The position numbers were made by a program, and so were the translations under genes. The notes below the pieces were generated by a model. The model searched no databases, was not told the DNA's origin, and was given only the letters and a program-made list of their open reading frames with translations. A stretch of DNA of 64,000 nt from Eutreptiella sp. 'Long Island Sound 2002' (lineage: Eukaryota > Euglenozoa > Euglenophyceae > Eutreptiales > Eutreptiaceae), in NCBI GenBank assembly GCA_964036045.1, contig OZ038385.1, positions 61,537,919-61,601,918 of the forward strand, read 5' to 3'. Below are positions 55,381-64,000 of this stretch, piece by piece. Position 1 is the stretch's first letter. Each line of letters opens with the position of its first letter.

Positions 55381-56227
55381 AGAAGCCTTGCCTATATCCA
55401 AAGGAAGGCAAGGCCAAGGAGGCGCTCTGACCCCTGCACTGCCCTGGTTTCAAAACTGATTCAGCAGGACAGTGGAGGGGGGGGGGTTTGTAAGTAATTT
55501 ACATGCCACTCACATGTAGGTCCTTTTTTTTTTTTTTTTTTTTGATATGATCATAGGGCAATTGCCCCCCAGGCGACCTAACTGGTCGCTGGCACTACCT
55601 TTAGCATCTGGTGACCAAACCAGGGGCGCTGCAGGTCCTTCCGACCTGACTGATGGCGCTGAGGCGCACATATTGGCCCTTTTTCTCCATGGGCATGGAA
55701 ACATAATAATTCAATAAATTCAAATGCGGAAAAAAAATTATTTAGGGTCAAACCCAAGGCAACGAATTCCTCGTGCCTGAATTTAGGGTCATTTCCTACC
55801 CAAGGCGACGAAATTCCTCGTGCCTGTTTAGGTTCGATTCCCAACCTAAGGCGACGAATTAACGCGCCTGATTTGGGGCATTTGGGGTCTATTTATACCC
55901 AAGGCGCCCCGCAGCTGTTTAGGGTTGGTTGCCAACCCAAGGCGACCAATTAACGCGCCTGCTTGTGGCGGTTCGCAGATGGCGTCGTCGTCACTGTGGT
56001 CGTTGCCCAGAGCACTTAATAGACTTTGGGGCTCCATAGGGTCCATGGGGAAGCCAAGGTGATACCCATTGTAGGAGTCAAGGAATTCCTCCTTCATCAT
56101 GTTGATGCCCTGTACCTTAGCTCCTGCAGATGTCGACGTCGTTGACAATTCTCCTGCAGTCTGGGCGTCGTCACCGTCCGCAGGCCGTCACACCGCCTTG
56201 GTGGCCTTGGCGTCGGCAGATTTCTTT
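55381..56227 (-). other. Internal region of LARD-like element
   Basis: It holds a 20-base T run (55524-55543), a set of 46-bp imperfect repeats and small minus-strand ORFs: 55846-56148 (MMKEEFLDSYNGYHLGFPMD) and 56188-56433, which begins inside the 5' LTR with MAEARITEFFGETQTDGRSV. None resembles Gag or Pol. A primer site starting TGG is not seen next to the 5' LTR (minus strand aaagaaatctgcc). Confidence 0.7.
55752..55965. repeat. Irregular 46-bp repeats
   Basis: acccaaggcgacgaat-type starts occur at 55752, 55798, 55844, 55897 and 55935, each followed by cgtgcctg or cgcgcctg and a tttaggg motif. Spacings are 46, 46, 53 and 38 bp. Confidence 0.8.
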
Positions 56228-57127
56228 TGAAGAGGTTTGGGGGAGGGCAACCTCCAAGCTTCCCTTGGCATGCACGACCCCAATCCCATGAAATCCAAGA
56301 CTTCCTCTCGAATTCTCACTGATCTTCCATCAGTCTGGGTTTCTCCAAAGAATTCTGTGATCCTTGCCTCGGCCATGACACAATCTGGCGTCCTTGGCAA
56401 AGAGATGATGGTATATGTAGACAATGTAAACATGTAGACAAGTAATATGTATATGTAACACTTCTATACTATAAAATAGCTTAGAAAAGAGGACGACATG
56501 AAGGCGGCGGCGTCGCCGCCATCAGAAAAACTGACGGCTACGCGTCGTTGCCATCAGGATCTCCACTGAGATCCTGCCCAAACTGGGCCAAACAGTGGTT
56601 TTTGGGCGAAAAACAGTGAAATATAGTGATTTTTGAGCCAAAAACACTCATTTCGCGTGTCTCCCCCCAACGCGTCGCGTAGCCGACACGACGCGTTTCT
56701 GTCCCAATTCAAACTATATATGAAAAGGGCCACTGTTGGGCCACACCATGGGCGCCTGGGTGATTCCTGGGATCGCCTCAGGACTTTTTAAAAAAATCGT
56801 GAACGTGACTGATTTCGCAAAATTTGACCTTCGCGGAACGCCGCGAAAAGGGTCACGTAATATTCCTATATTTCTAAAAACGATAAATCAATAACCAAAT
56901 TGATTCAAATCTCCAGAAATCGAGAAAGAAAACTTCGATCTGGGGCTGCGTCGCGCAGGCGACGAAGGGCGTCGCCAGCCCAAAATGATGAAAAATGACG
57001 ATTTCTGGGGTATTTTACGAAAATTCCACAGAAATTGGGATGCCATAATCAGCCCAGGAAAATTCCTGATGAGAAGAGCGCCACAGGCTGGGCAGCGGGT
57101 ATGGGTGAGGCACCCCGTACCGCTTCA
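56228..57127 (-). repeat. 5' LTR of nested LARD-like element
   Basis: Partner of 54474-55369 with the same tgaagag and cgcttca ends. It contains the same minus-strand ATG-led frame that continues into the internal region. Confidence 0.9.
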
Positions 57128-57867
57128 AGACCCTCATCCACCGCGCTGAGCATACTTCCCCATCCGGGTTTCCCGATGAACGTCTTCCGCCCCAGAGGCA
57201 CGCAGATGGCCTCATCAGGTAACCGAACAGAGCTGATAGTCAGCCTGTCCAGGAGGGTTCGCCAGTACACGTTGCCCCCATGGGCTCCCCATTCGGGGGA
57301 ACACAGGACCATACGGGAACCTTCCAGGGCCACCTTGGTCAAGACCTTCCCCAGTTCACTGAACCTGGGGTTCCCGTAGGCCATCCCGAAAGAGGGCCAG
57401 TAAAATTTGTAGCTGCAGATTTTCCCCTTGCTGCAGTAAAGGTCCAAGACATGTTGCTTGTTGCTGGCGAACAACTCCACGCTAAGGTCTTCTCTGGAGT
57501 AACCCAACTCCTTCAGACCTTGGTCTAGGACTTCCCCCAATAGTTGATAGTCCTCAGTTCTGGAGGCCGCCATCATGTTCGAGGGCTCCTCCTTCGATAC
57601 CCTCACGTAGCTCGAGGTATACTCCGACTGCTCCAGTGGTACGGACTCTGTGCCATTGCCGTGGTCCACGTAGAGGAGGTAGGGCTGTAACCGCTGCATG
57701 GTGGCGGATCTTTCTTGTGATTGCGAAGCCTGTAGCTTTGATGCCCCAGGGGTCGTAACGCCCAACACTGCCCCTGATATCTCCGAACCCACATGACCCT
57801 CTTCAGACCCATATCCAGCCTCTTGGAGCGACATATGCGAAGCACTTGTAAGTCCAGTGAACTCCAT
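57128..57867 (-). CDS. Gypsy #2 Dam-like domain protein segment
   Basis: About 246 codons from the ATG at 57867 reach the agac insertion point. Residues 1-100 are low-complexity. From about 105 a domain follows: DLSVELFASNKQHVLDLY (residues 128-144), AYGNPRFSELGKVLTKV (163-179), SRMVLCSPEWGAHGG (184-198), then LTISSVRLPDE and GWGSMLSAVDEGL. The order FAS...N, NPxF and PxW is that of Dam-type N6-adenine methyltransferases (phage Dam and DIRS elements). In the NPPF/Y site one Pro is Arg, so catalysis is doubtful. A matching domain is in gypsy #3 (63409-63963). Confidence 0.65.
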
Positions 57868-58166
57868 GGTGGAATATGAATAGTCAGAAAACCCGGTCTA
57901 CAAAATTGAAGCAGACATAGAATTTCAATGCGCATTCATCGCACATAATGACACAACGTGAAATCATTCGAAATAATTCAAATCAATCCGATTGGGAAAT
58001 CACGAAAGACAAATGCGACTCGACGCGCGCTCACAGGCGACATCTGGCGGCGAATGGAAAACATGAAAACAAGCGGAAAATTTACTGCACTAATGTACAT
58101 CTGAGAATCATTGAAAATCTGATCACATTGATGTATAATCTGAGTGCTGTAACTGCTGCCGTTACA
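57868..58166 (-). mobile_element. Probable 3' LTR of gypsy #3 (partial)
   Basis: Minus-strand TGTAACGGCAGCAGTTACAG begins directly after a polypurine tract, as an LTR should. The 5' LTR is outside the window, so the other end is not defined; it may stop before 57868. No CA terminus could be chosen. Nothing here is coding. Confidence 0.55.
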
Positions 58167-58178
58167 CTCCCCCTCTGA
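58167..58178 (-). promoter_or_regulatory. Polypurine tract of gypsy #3
   Basis: Minus-strand tcagagggggag directly precedes TGTAACGG. Confidence 0.7.
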
Positions 58179-59475
58179 AAACATACGCCAGTATGTCAGG
58201 CTGGGTCAAGTGAAGTGAAAGAAACGGCTAAAGTAACCAAAAACCGAATATACTATGACAAAATGTGAGAAAATGAGCTGAATTGAGTAAAATTGTGCTG
58301 AGATCTGTGCTTCGCGATGGCAATCGACTTGAATGAAACGCAAGCTCGAAAATTCGAAAATTTAAAGTCTGAGTGAAGACTGTACATTCATGATCAAGAT
58401 CCATGATCCATGATGAAATCAGGATCTGACATCCCACTGTCAGAAAACAGAAAACGAGTGTCGCCAGGTCGTCGAGCGTCCGAATAATAGGGTATCCCTT
58501 CATGGAGTCCAAGATAGGTGAAACTGGTCGGTGTCATTTGCAGTCATGAGACCAGAGGCCAGATTATGGTACAAAATGTGACTGAATTGAGACCGAAATC
58601 AGTGAATCGCACACGGATTGAGGGCGGCGAAGTCTGCAGCAAGCCAATATAGGTCCAATTCAATATCGATAGACACTGTGTGTTGTGCTGAACGGAAATC
58701 CAGTTCTCAGTCATAGCCAATCCAGGTCAAATCCTCATGATGATGATGAATCCCATGATGGAAATTCAATCATGTAAGTAATGAGAGCCAAGAAACCCCA
58801 GTGAGTGGCGACCACACTGTAAGTAATGTCTCCAGGGCTTCATGTTTAATCCAGTATGAGCCAGAAGGGGTAATTGACTCATTATAGTCCCAGCATGTAT
58901 AAGCATCCAGTGCTTGGTACCAGGAATTTGCCAAAATTGAGCTGATTCTGAGGGGGATTCCAACACAATCCACAGATGAACAGCGAGTCGACACAAGTAA
59001 GAACACCATCGTTGTCACTTGGTCTATATAAGCCATTTGACAGCGGTCGATTGAAAAACCAACCAACAGTCTCAATGTAAGAGCTGATTGAAATCACATT
59101 CTCAGCAGTTCCGTCAAACACATGAAATGCATCAGACCCAGTCATGTGCCAGAATCTCTGTAATGAGCACGAACTCAAACGAGTCCTTCCCAAGGCGAGT
59201 AGAGGGGTCCAGTCGACAGCAAAACACGAGAGTGTCGTCGTGGTTGAGGATATAGGCCTTCCGGAACTTCCGATGGAAATCATCTACAATGAAGCACATG
59301 ATTCACATGATGACCATGATGGGAATGATGGATGGAATGACCAGGATGACCCCAGAATGTCCCATCATCTGTTCATCGAACCACATAGACGATGCGTCAG
59401 GACTGTTTTGTTCCCATGCCAAGGGTATATGTAGACCGTAAACCTTTTCGAAAGTTTCGGCGATTGAAATTCTGA
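58179..59475 (-). other. Long 3' untranslated region of gypsy #3
   Basis: About 1.3 kb separate the chromodomain stop from the polypurine tract. The longest minus-strand frame is 58882-59283 (MISIGSSGRPISSTTTTLSC and onward), without a known domain, clear signal peptide or membrane anchor. The stretch has many atgatgatga and catcatgg motifs. I cannot assign a function. Confidence 0.55.
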
Positions 59476-60216
59476 TCAGATCTTGTCTGGAATAGATTCT
59501 GCCACAATTGGAGCTTCTTCTTGTGCTTGTAAGTCTTCCTTGGTGACACAATCTTTGATCAGCGAGAGCTCACGGTCAATCTCAGGGTGCTTCTTCAGGA
59601 ACTTGATGAAAGTGTCCCTATACCCATGGATAAAACTTGAAGCTGGCTCCCATTTGTCTTCTTCTGGACCGAATCCTTTCCATCTGCACAGAAAGTACCA
59701 CTTGTTCCGAGCATTTTTCTTGTAATCAAGGATCTTCTCCAACTCGAAACTGCTGGTGACCATCTTCCTGTCGCTCAGGTACTTCGAAGTCCAATAGAGA
59801 GGCTTGAACCTTTCTTTGGGGCAGGGTACTTCGGCCTTCAAACGGTCTCGATGTACTTCTTGATGCCTGCCTGGCTCAATTTCAATGTTGAATGTAGTCT
59901 CACTTAGTTGACTCTTGACTTGGAATGGGCCATCCCACAAAGGTGACAATTTGTTGTCGTCCTTCAGGGTCTCGTCTGACTTACGAAGCCAAACGTGCTG
60001 GCCTTTCTCGAAGGGTTTTCCTTGCGTTCTCGACTTATTTTTGAAATTCAACCAATCTGCTCGACTCTCCACTTTGGCTTGGATCCACTTAAACTCTAAA
60101 TCCTTGATCCTCTCAAACCATTGCGAGGCGTCGTAGCACTGCCTTGGATGATACATCACTGGTCCTGGACCCATCTCCTCACGACCAAAAACAAGCTCAT
60201 TCGGACTTAATCCAGT
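59476..60216 (-). CDS. Gypsy #3 integrase C-terminus and chromodomain
   Basis: The open frame begins after a stop with TGLSPNELVFGREEMGPGP, then the C-terminal integrase fold (KGQHVWLRKSDETL, LSPLWDGPFQVKS, FNIEIEPGRHQEVHRDRLK) and a chromodomain (SFELEKILDYKKNARNKWYF, LCRWKGFGPEEDKWEPASSF). The aromatic positions expected to hold methyl-lysine are partly present. It ends AESIPDKI. Confidence 0.88.
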   Translation of the reverse strand, partial: TGLSPNELVFGREEMGPGPVMYHPRQCYDASQWFERIKDLEFKWIQAKVESRADWLNFKNKSRTQGKPFEKGQHVWLRKSDETLKDDNKLSPLWDGPFQVKSQLSETTFNIEIEPGRHQEVHRDRLKAEVPCPKERFKPLYWTSKYLSDRKMVTSSFELEKILDYKKNARNKWYFLCRWKGFGPEEDKWEPASSFIHGYRDTFIKFLKKHPEIDRELSLIKDCVTKEDLQAQEEAPIVAESIPDKI

Positions 60217-61130
60217 CTAACTCTTGGTTCGATGGTCTCTCCTCAAGACACAGTAAATTGTCTCCAACCAATTGTAGTCTTTTTCAGTCGCCAGGAATGT
60301 TCTCAGAATGTTGATAAGAATTCTTCCAGCGCGTTCAGCAGGCAGAGCTCGATGGTCGTAGACTCGGGCACGAAGATGATGAACTCCCAATAGAGCACAC
60401 ATGTTCTCCCACCAAGTCCCAATGAACTCTTTCCCACTGTCCTCCAGAATTTCACTGGGAACATCCCAGTTACTCATCCACTGACTTGCCGTCCACTTTG
60501 CAGCCATTTCAGAGGTGAGATGCTTCGTGTTGCAAGGGAGGACTTGGATGTAGCTTGGATGTGGCGGTCTTGAATCAACAAAACCCCATCGACTGGCTTC
60601 CTCGTGTAGAGACATTCCTCTTGGATTTGTCCCAACTCGAAGACATCCGCCGTCACCTTGTGGAACAGCCTCTCAGGAATTGGTAATCCCTTCAGTAGTC
60701 CTTCTGCCTTTTGATTCTTGGGGATGGTCGCCTGACATTGCTTGCATCCTTTGGCAACTCTTTCACAGGCACTCCTGAGGTCCCGTGTGTACACTCTGTG
60801 TCGTAGCTCCTGCTCCAGAACACGAGAATGTCCGTGGGATGTCTCATTCCGATGCCAATGTTTGACATATTGGTCAATTAGACAATCAGGAACACAAATC
60901 CGTCCTTGCCAAAATAACTTGTCGCCTTGGATTTTGAAATCAGACGTCTCTTCAGGGTCGTAAGGCTTGTCCCCTTTCAACTTGTGGTATACAGCCCCAA
61001 AGAACCTGTCCTCCTTGTACATCTTCGTCCAATCCACATAGAGGAAGGAAGTTTCCTTGTCCTTTTGTTGTGGAGGGAGCGTGGATATCGCCTTGGATCT
61101 TGTCACTGGAAACACATTAAGGAGTGGCAG
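60217..61130 (-). pseudogene. Gypsy #3 integrase
   Basis: The zinc part is HWHRNETSHGHSRVLEQELRH with CKQCQATI. Catalytic Asp lies in KVTADVFELG, the second Asp in SEILEDSGKEFIGTWW and Glu in HRALPAERAGRILINI. A frameshift near 60560 separates the first Asp (ORF 60474-62159) from the rest (60217-60615), and a stop follows RRDHRTKS at 60217. The motif usually reading NGxxER is here LPAERAG. Confidence 0.87.
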
Positions 61131-62110
61131 CGCCGACTCAGAGTCAGAGGTAACTCCTGCAGTCTGATCTGCCTTGGTAATCTCCTTGCATCTGACCAAT
61201 TCAACCTTCATCCGATTCTTAATCGAAGATTGAAGACAATGTTTCTTGATCAGTGCCTGTTCCTCCTTATCAAACTCGATCACTTCAGCTTTATCCGTCG
61301 CTGTCCCATGAAAACTCACTTCAGAGTAAGCCTCTGAGGCTGGGTAGGCCCAGCGACTCAGGGCGTCCGCCACTGTATTGTAGCGACCCGGAATGTAAGT
61401 CACATGGAGGTCAAATCTGCTGAGAGTTTCATGCCAACGGCCTCTCCTCCCAGCTGGTCCACCAGGGGTATCCACATGTTCTGTCCTCCTGCTCTCCAGT
61501 GACTTGTGGTCAGTCAGTACCTCAACGCGATGGCCCAAGATCCAACCTTCATAACGCCGTAAGGCACAAAGGATTGCGTAGGCTTCTTGTTCCCTTGGAC
61601 TCCAATTTCGCTGTCTTGTTGTAAGCTTGCGAGACCAGAAAGCCAGAGGATGATGGTGACCTTCGTCATCGAGTTGTTCGATCGTAGCACCAATGGCGTA
61701 ACGACTGGCGTCTGTACAAATATAAAAAGGTCTTCCATCCAACCACGGAGTCTTTAATGTAACCACATTTGCCAGTGCTTCCTTGAGACCAGTAAAGGCC
61801 TCTTCACATTCTGGCGTCCACTTGAGCTTGACTTGAGATCCCTTCTTTCCTTCTATTTTGCCAACCTTGAGTAACTCTGTCAATGGACCAGAGAACTTGG
61901 CGTAGAGAGGAAGGAACTCGTGGTAATAATTGCAGCAGCCTAAAAAGGCACGAAGCTGCGTGACGGTTTTAGGCCTTTTGCATAGCTGCAGGGCAGCCAT
62001 TTCTCCTGCGGCCGGTCTTCCTGTCCCATCTTCCAAGACAGGGCCACAAAATTCCACACTCTGGAGGAACATTTTGCCCTTCTTGGTCCACACACGAGCT
62101 TCTCCTGTCG
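61131..62110 (-). CDS. Gypsy #3 RT end and RNase H
   Basis: One long frame starts with the RT thumb and connection (GKMFLQSVEFCGPVLEDGT, QLRAFLGCCNYYHEFLPLYA, LKWTPECEEAFTGLKEAL), then RNase H with FYICTDASRYAIGATIEQL, SPREQEAYAILCALRRYEGW, VEVLTDHKSLES and GRYNTVADALSRWAYPA. All four acidic positions are kept. A spacer of about 100 residues leads to the integrase zinc region. Confidence 0.88.
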
Positions 62111-63470
62111 AAGAACTTCGGGAACTTTGCGGACTTGTTCTTCGTGCAACTTCAGGCACTCATCAAAGTTTTTTCCCAACGGCGTGGCAATCAGAAGGTC
62201 GTCAATGTAGATGCTGCAGAATTCTTGTAAATCCAGAGACTTGCGCTTCTGAAATAAAATAGACTCCATCATCTTCTGGAACATCGACGGCGCATTCTTC
62301 AGACCCATCGGCAGTACAGTCCACTGGACAGTGCCACAGGGCGTGCACATTGCCGTCAAATGCCTATCCTTCTTTCGAAGTGGCATTTGGTGAAAGCCAT
62401 GGCGCAAATCCAACACAGTAAAGAGCTTGCCCTTGGCTCTCGCGGCGATCCCCTTCTCGACCAAAGGAAGAGGATGCGCGTCTGGTACCGTGGCGGCATT
62501 CAGGGCTCTGTAATCCACCACTGGACGCCAAGCATCTATGCTGGATTGGTCAGCAGGTGGGGGTTTTGGCACAGTAAATGGTGCTGAACACCACTCAGAA
62601 CTGATGCAGCCCTCCAACCAACCGAACTCATAGAGATTGCGCTCAATAATCTTTCGCAGGGCATCTGCTTTAGTGCCGTGGAGATAGAATGGACGTTGTT
62701 TGTGCACCTTTGAGCCTTGGATTATCTCAATCTTGGCTTCCCCATTTTCACATCGAATTCGGGGGTTTTTCCACAACTTCCCACTCAGCACGTCATCTTT
62801 ATAATCTTCGAACACTGCGTCCTTTCTTGCAGATATCTTGTCTCCGTCGACCTGATTCCCACATTTAATCACCGACATTATGTCCACCAATTTGCGAATT
62901 GTTGGTCGTTGTCTCATATTCTTGGCCACTTCATTCCAAACTTCTTCGTCGCATTGTTGGCGGATGAAGCTCACCTGAGCTCGCTCCTCCGTGGGATCCC
63001 ACCAATGAAGGGGGTCCACGAATGTCTTGAAAGGATTGTCTGACAAATTCAGCTGCATTCCTGTCAATTCAGGCGAGATTCTTGGAGATTTGTCATCATT
63101 CTTGCTTGAAATCTTGACATTTTTGGCTTGATTCTTGTCTGATGCTGACGAGTTGTAATGGATGGAGGCGTTCTCTTGAGGGACGCCGATTGTCCTTCCC
63201 TCCTTCCGCGACGTTACGTCAGGATTCCGCTCTCGATCGTCTTCATCCACTTCAATTTCGTCGATTCTTGAGGAATTTGAGATGACCTCTTCAGTTCCCA
63301 TTTCACTGTCATCTTGCCAATAATCTCCGAGATTCCCGTCAACTAAGCAAGCCAACGTGCTCCACGAACGCTGTGGCAAGAGTTTGCCATTGTCTTCGCA
63401 ATACAGCTTCACTCCCTTGTGAGGTAGCTCGACAATGTCGATTGAAATGTCCAAGATTGTTTTGGCCAAT
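62090..63470 (-). CDS. Gypsy #3 acidic linker and reverse transcriptase
   Basis: The frame 61940-63556 opens with the Dam-domain tail (SIDIVELPHKGVKLYCEDN), an acidic linker with MGTEEVISNSSRIDEIEVDE and a conserved segment (FKTFVDPLHWWDPTEERAQV). RT motifs follow: AWRPVVDYRALNAATVPDAH, LFTVLDLRHGFHQMPLRKKD, VLPMGLKNAPSMFQKMM and CSIYIDDLLIATPLG. Catalytic Asp residues are intact. The frame is lost after EEQVRKVPEVLRQEKLVCG, where the next ORF takes over. Confidence 0.88.
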
Positions 63471-63929
63471 TGGGGACAATTAAAATCGCCTTTGCGCCGG
63501 ATTGCTTCAGCTTCTGCACCAAACGAGGAAAAACGTCGAAGGGCGGATTGATCCAAAGTGGTTCAGACGAGTCCTCACTCCAGGCATCGTCGTAGAACTT
63601 CGGAAATCTTTTATTCTTTTTGTTTGCAAAAGCATCAACTTGCGGACGAAAATTGTGGTTCCTTGCGAAATAATCCACCAGAATGTCCCGCCATTTGTCG
63701 ACTACACAATAGCAAACTGACTTCCACTTCTTGCAGTTCAATGATTCCACCTTTCCTTCGTCGAATTCTTCTTGATTCCCTGTCCATTCCTGCCCATCTT
63801 GCTGAATATGTAGCTTATTTCGCTCCTTGAATTGGTGGATACTCTTGGTATATGGGTGCAGATAATACAGGTCAGACGGGTCGATGGTCGACAGATCTTG
63901 GAGGAAGCATGTCCTGTGTCCCATGGGCG
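63409..63929 (-). CDS. Gypsy #3 Dam-like domain
   Basis: Counting residues from the Met at 63963, FRPQVDAFANKKNKRFPKFY lies at 105-124, SSEPLWINPPFDVFPRLVQK at 132-151 and GAKAILIVPNWPKQSW at 156-171. This matches Dam-type N6-adenine methyltransferase domains of phages and the MT domain of DIRS elements, with an intact NPPF motif. Upstream is WKSVCYCVVDKWRDILVDYF. The frame runs out after KQSWTFQ; the homologous continuation (DISIDIVELPHKG) is in another frame, so a shift lies near 63450. Whether it binds S-adenosylmethionine cannot be judged from motifs alone. Confidence 0.7.
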
Positions 63930-64000
63930 ACACACGGTGAGCGTGAAGCCATGGTTGACCCAAGAATAAATCATACTTTATGCTGGCTTCATAGAATTTT
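63930..64000 (-). CDS. Gypsy #3 aspartic protease C-terminal end
   Basis: The minus strand from the window edge reads KFYEASIKYDLFLGQPWLHA. The pattern YDxxLGQPWL is the C-terminal hallmark of Ty3/gypsy aspartic proteases (usually DxILGxxWL). The active-site Asp lies beyond 64000. This fixes the Dam-like domain as immediately C-terminal to protease. Confidence 0.75.

Larger units (their letters stand above)
54474..57127 (-). mobile_element. Non-autonomous LTR retrotransposon (LARD-like)
   Basis: Two LTRs of 896 and 900 bp with terminal TGAAG/CTTCA enclose 858 bp without RT, protease or integrase. The host gypsy frame is rejoined on removal, and agac flanks both sides (54470-54473, 57128-57131). 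A polypurine tract on the minus strand at the inner edge of the left LTR gives the orientation. The small LTR differences suggest a younger insertion than gypsy #2. It must use proteins from another element. Confidence 0.9.
47903..57867 (-). mobile_element. Ty3/gypsy chromovirus-type element (gypsy #2)
   Basis: In minus orientation the order is Dam-like domain (57867-57128), linker and RT (54473-52453), RNase H, integrase (to 50816), integrase C-terminus and chromodomain (48787-48180). Three later insertions interrupt it at 54474-57127, 53110-53345 and 48790-50815. Gag and protease are missing at the 5' side, where gypsy #3 abuts. I cannot define its LTRs. Catalytic residues of RT, RNase H and integrase are still readable although at least four stops are present, suggesting moderate age. 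Confidence 0.85.
58167..64000 (-). mobile_element. Ty3/gypsy chromovirus-type element (gypsy #3), partial
   Basis: Order in minus orientation: protease end (64000-63930), Dam-like domain (63690-63440), acidic linker, RT, RNase H, integrase, chromodomain (59476), 3' untranslated region, polypurine tract and LTR. Gag, the protease active site and the 5' LTR lie beyond 64000. It has frameshifts near 63450, 62100 and 60560 and a stop at 60217, but otherwise well-kept motifs. Confidence 0.87.

Noticed and set aside
55524-55543. 20-base T run as the tail of a separate retroposon
   Set aside because: No flanking direct repeat or element body could be defined next to it; it lies inside the LARD-like internal region.
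58882-59283. Envelope-like protein in gypsy #3
   Set aside because: The 134-codon frame has no signal peptide, cleavage site or membrane anchor that I can support.

Overview
The window is eukaryotic nuclear DNA made almost entirely of nested mobile elements. I see no convincing host gene, rRNA gene or functional tRNA gene. Ty3/gypsy elements with a C-terminal chromodomain, a non-LTR retrotransposon with RNase H and a C-terminal zinc motif, a tRNA-derived SINE, short TIR elements and GC-rich minisatellites point to a large, repeat-rich genome. A photosynthetic protist, alga or plant-like lineage is my best guess, but the sequence does not fix the species. Nearly every element is on the minus strand and nearly every reading frame is broken.

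Region 1 (1-8280). A C/A-rich strand-asymmetric tract is followed by two diverged 1.7 kb direct repeats (1521-3234 and 6570-8280). They flank a 3.3 kb GC-rich insert that holds a 64-bp minisatellite and ends in an ACCT-repeat tail.

Region 2 (7739-43870). I read this as one very large Ty3/gypsy element on the minus strand (gypsy #1). It has probable LTRs of about 3 kb at 40343-43870 (5') and 7739-10725 (3'). Between RT and RNase H it is interrupted by an 11 kb, 5'-truncated non-LTR retrotransposon (25179-36214) flanked by the 8-bp target duplication ggacacgc. A block of about 10.5 kb covering the gypsy 3' half plus most of the non-LTR element was then duplicated in tandem (11701-22215 and 22222-32892).

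Region 3 (44006-47902). This is noncoding: a tRNA-like SINE, a 90-bp hairpin, and a 1.1 kb element with 17-bp perfect terminal inverted repeats and a 4-bp ccct duplication, which contains tandem repeats of about 180 bp.

Region 4 (47903-57867). Gypsy #2, minus strand, with three insertions: a 2.0 kb poly(A)-type retroposon (15-bp duplication), a 0.23 kb insert inside RT, and a 2.65 kb non-autonomous LTR element (896/900-bp LTRs, 4-bp duplication agac).

Region 5 (58166-64000+). Gypsy #3, minus strand, runs off the right edge.

The most unusual coding feature is a Dam-like (N6-adenine methyltransferase fold, NPPF-type) domain upstream of reverse transcriptase in gypsy #2 and gypsy #3. In #3 it lies directly between the end of the aspartic protease and RT.
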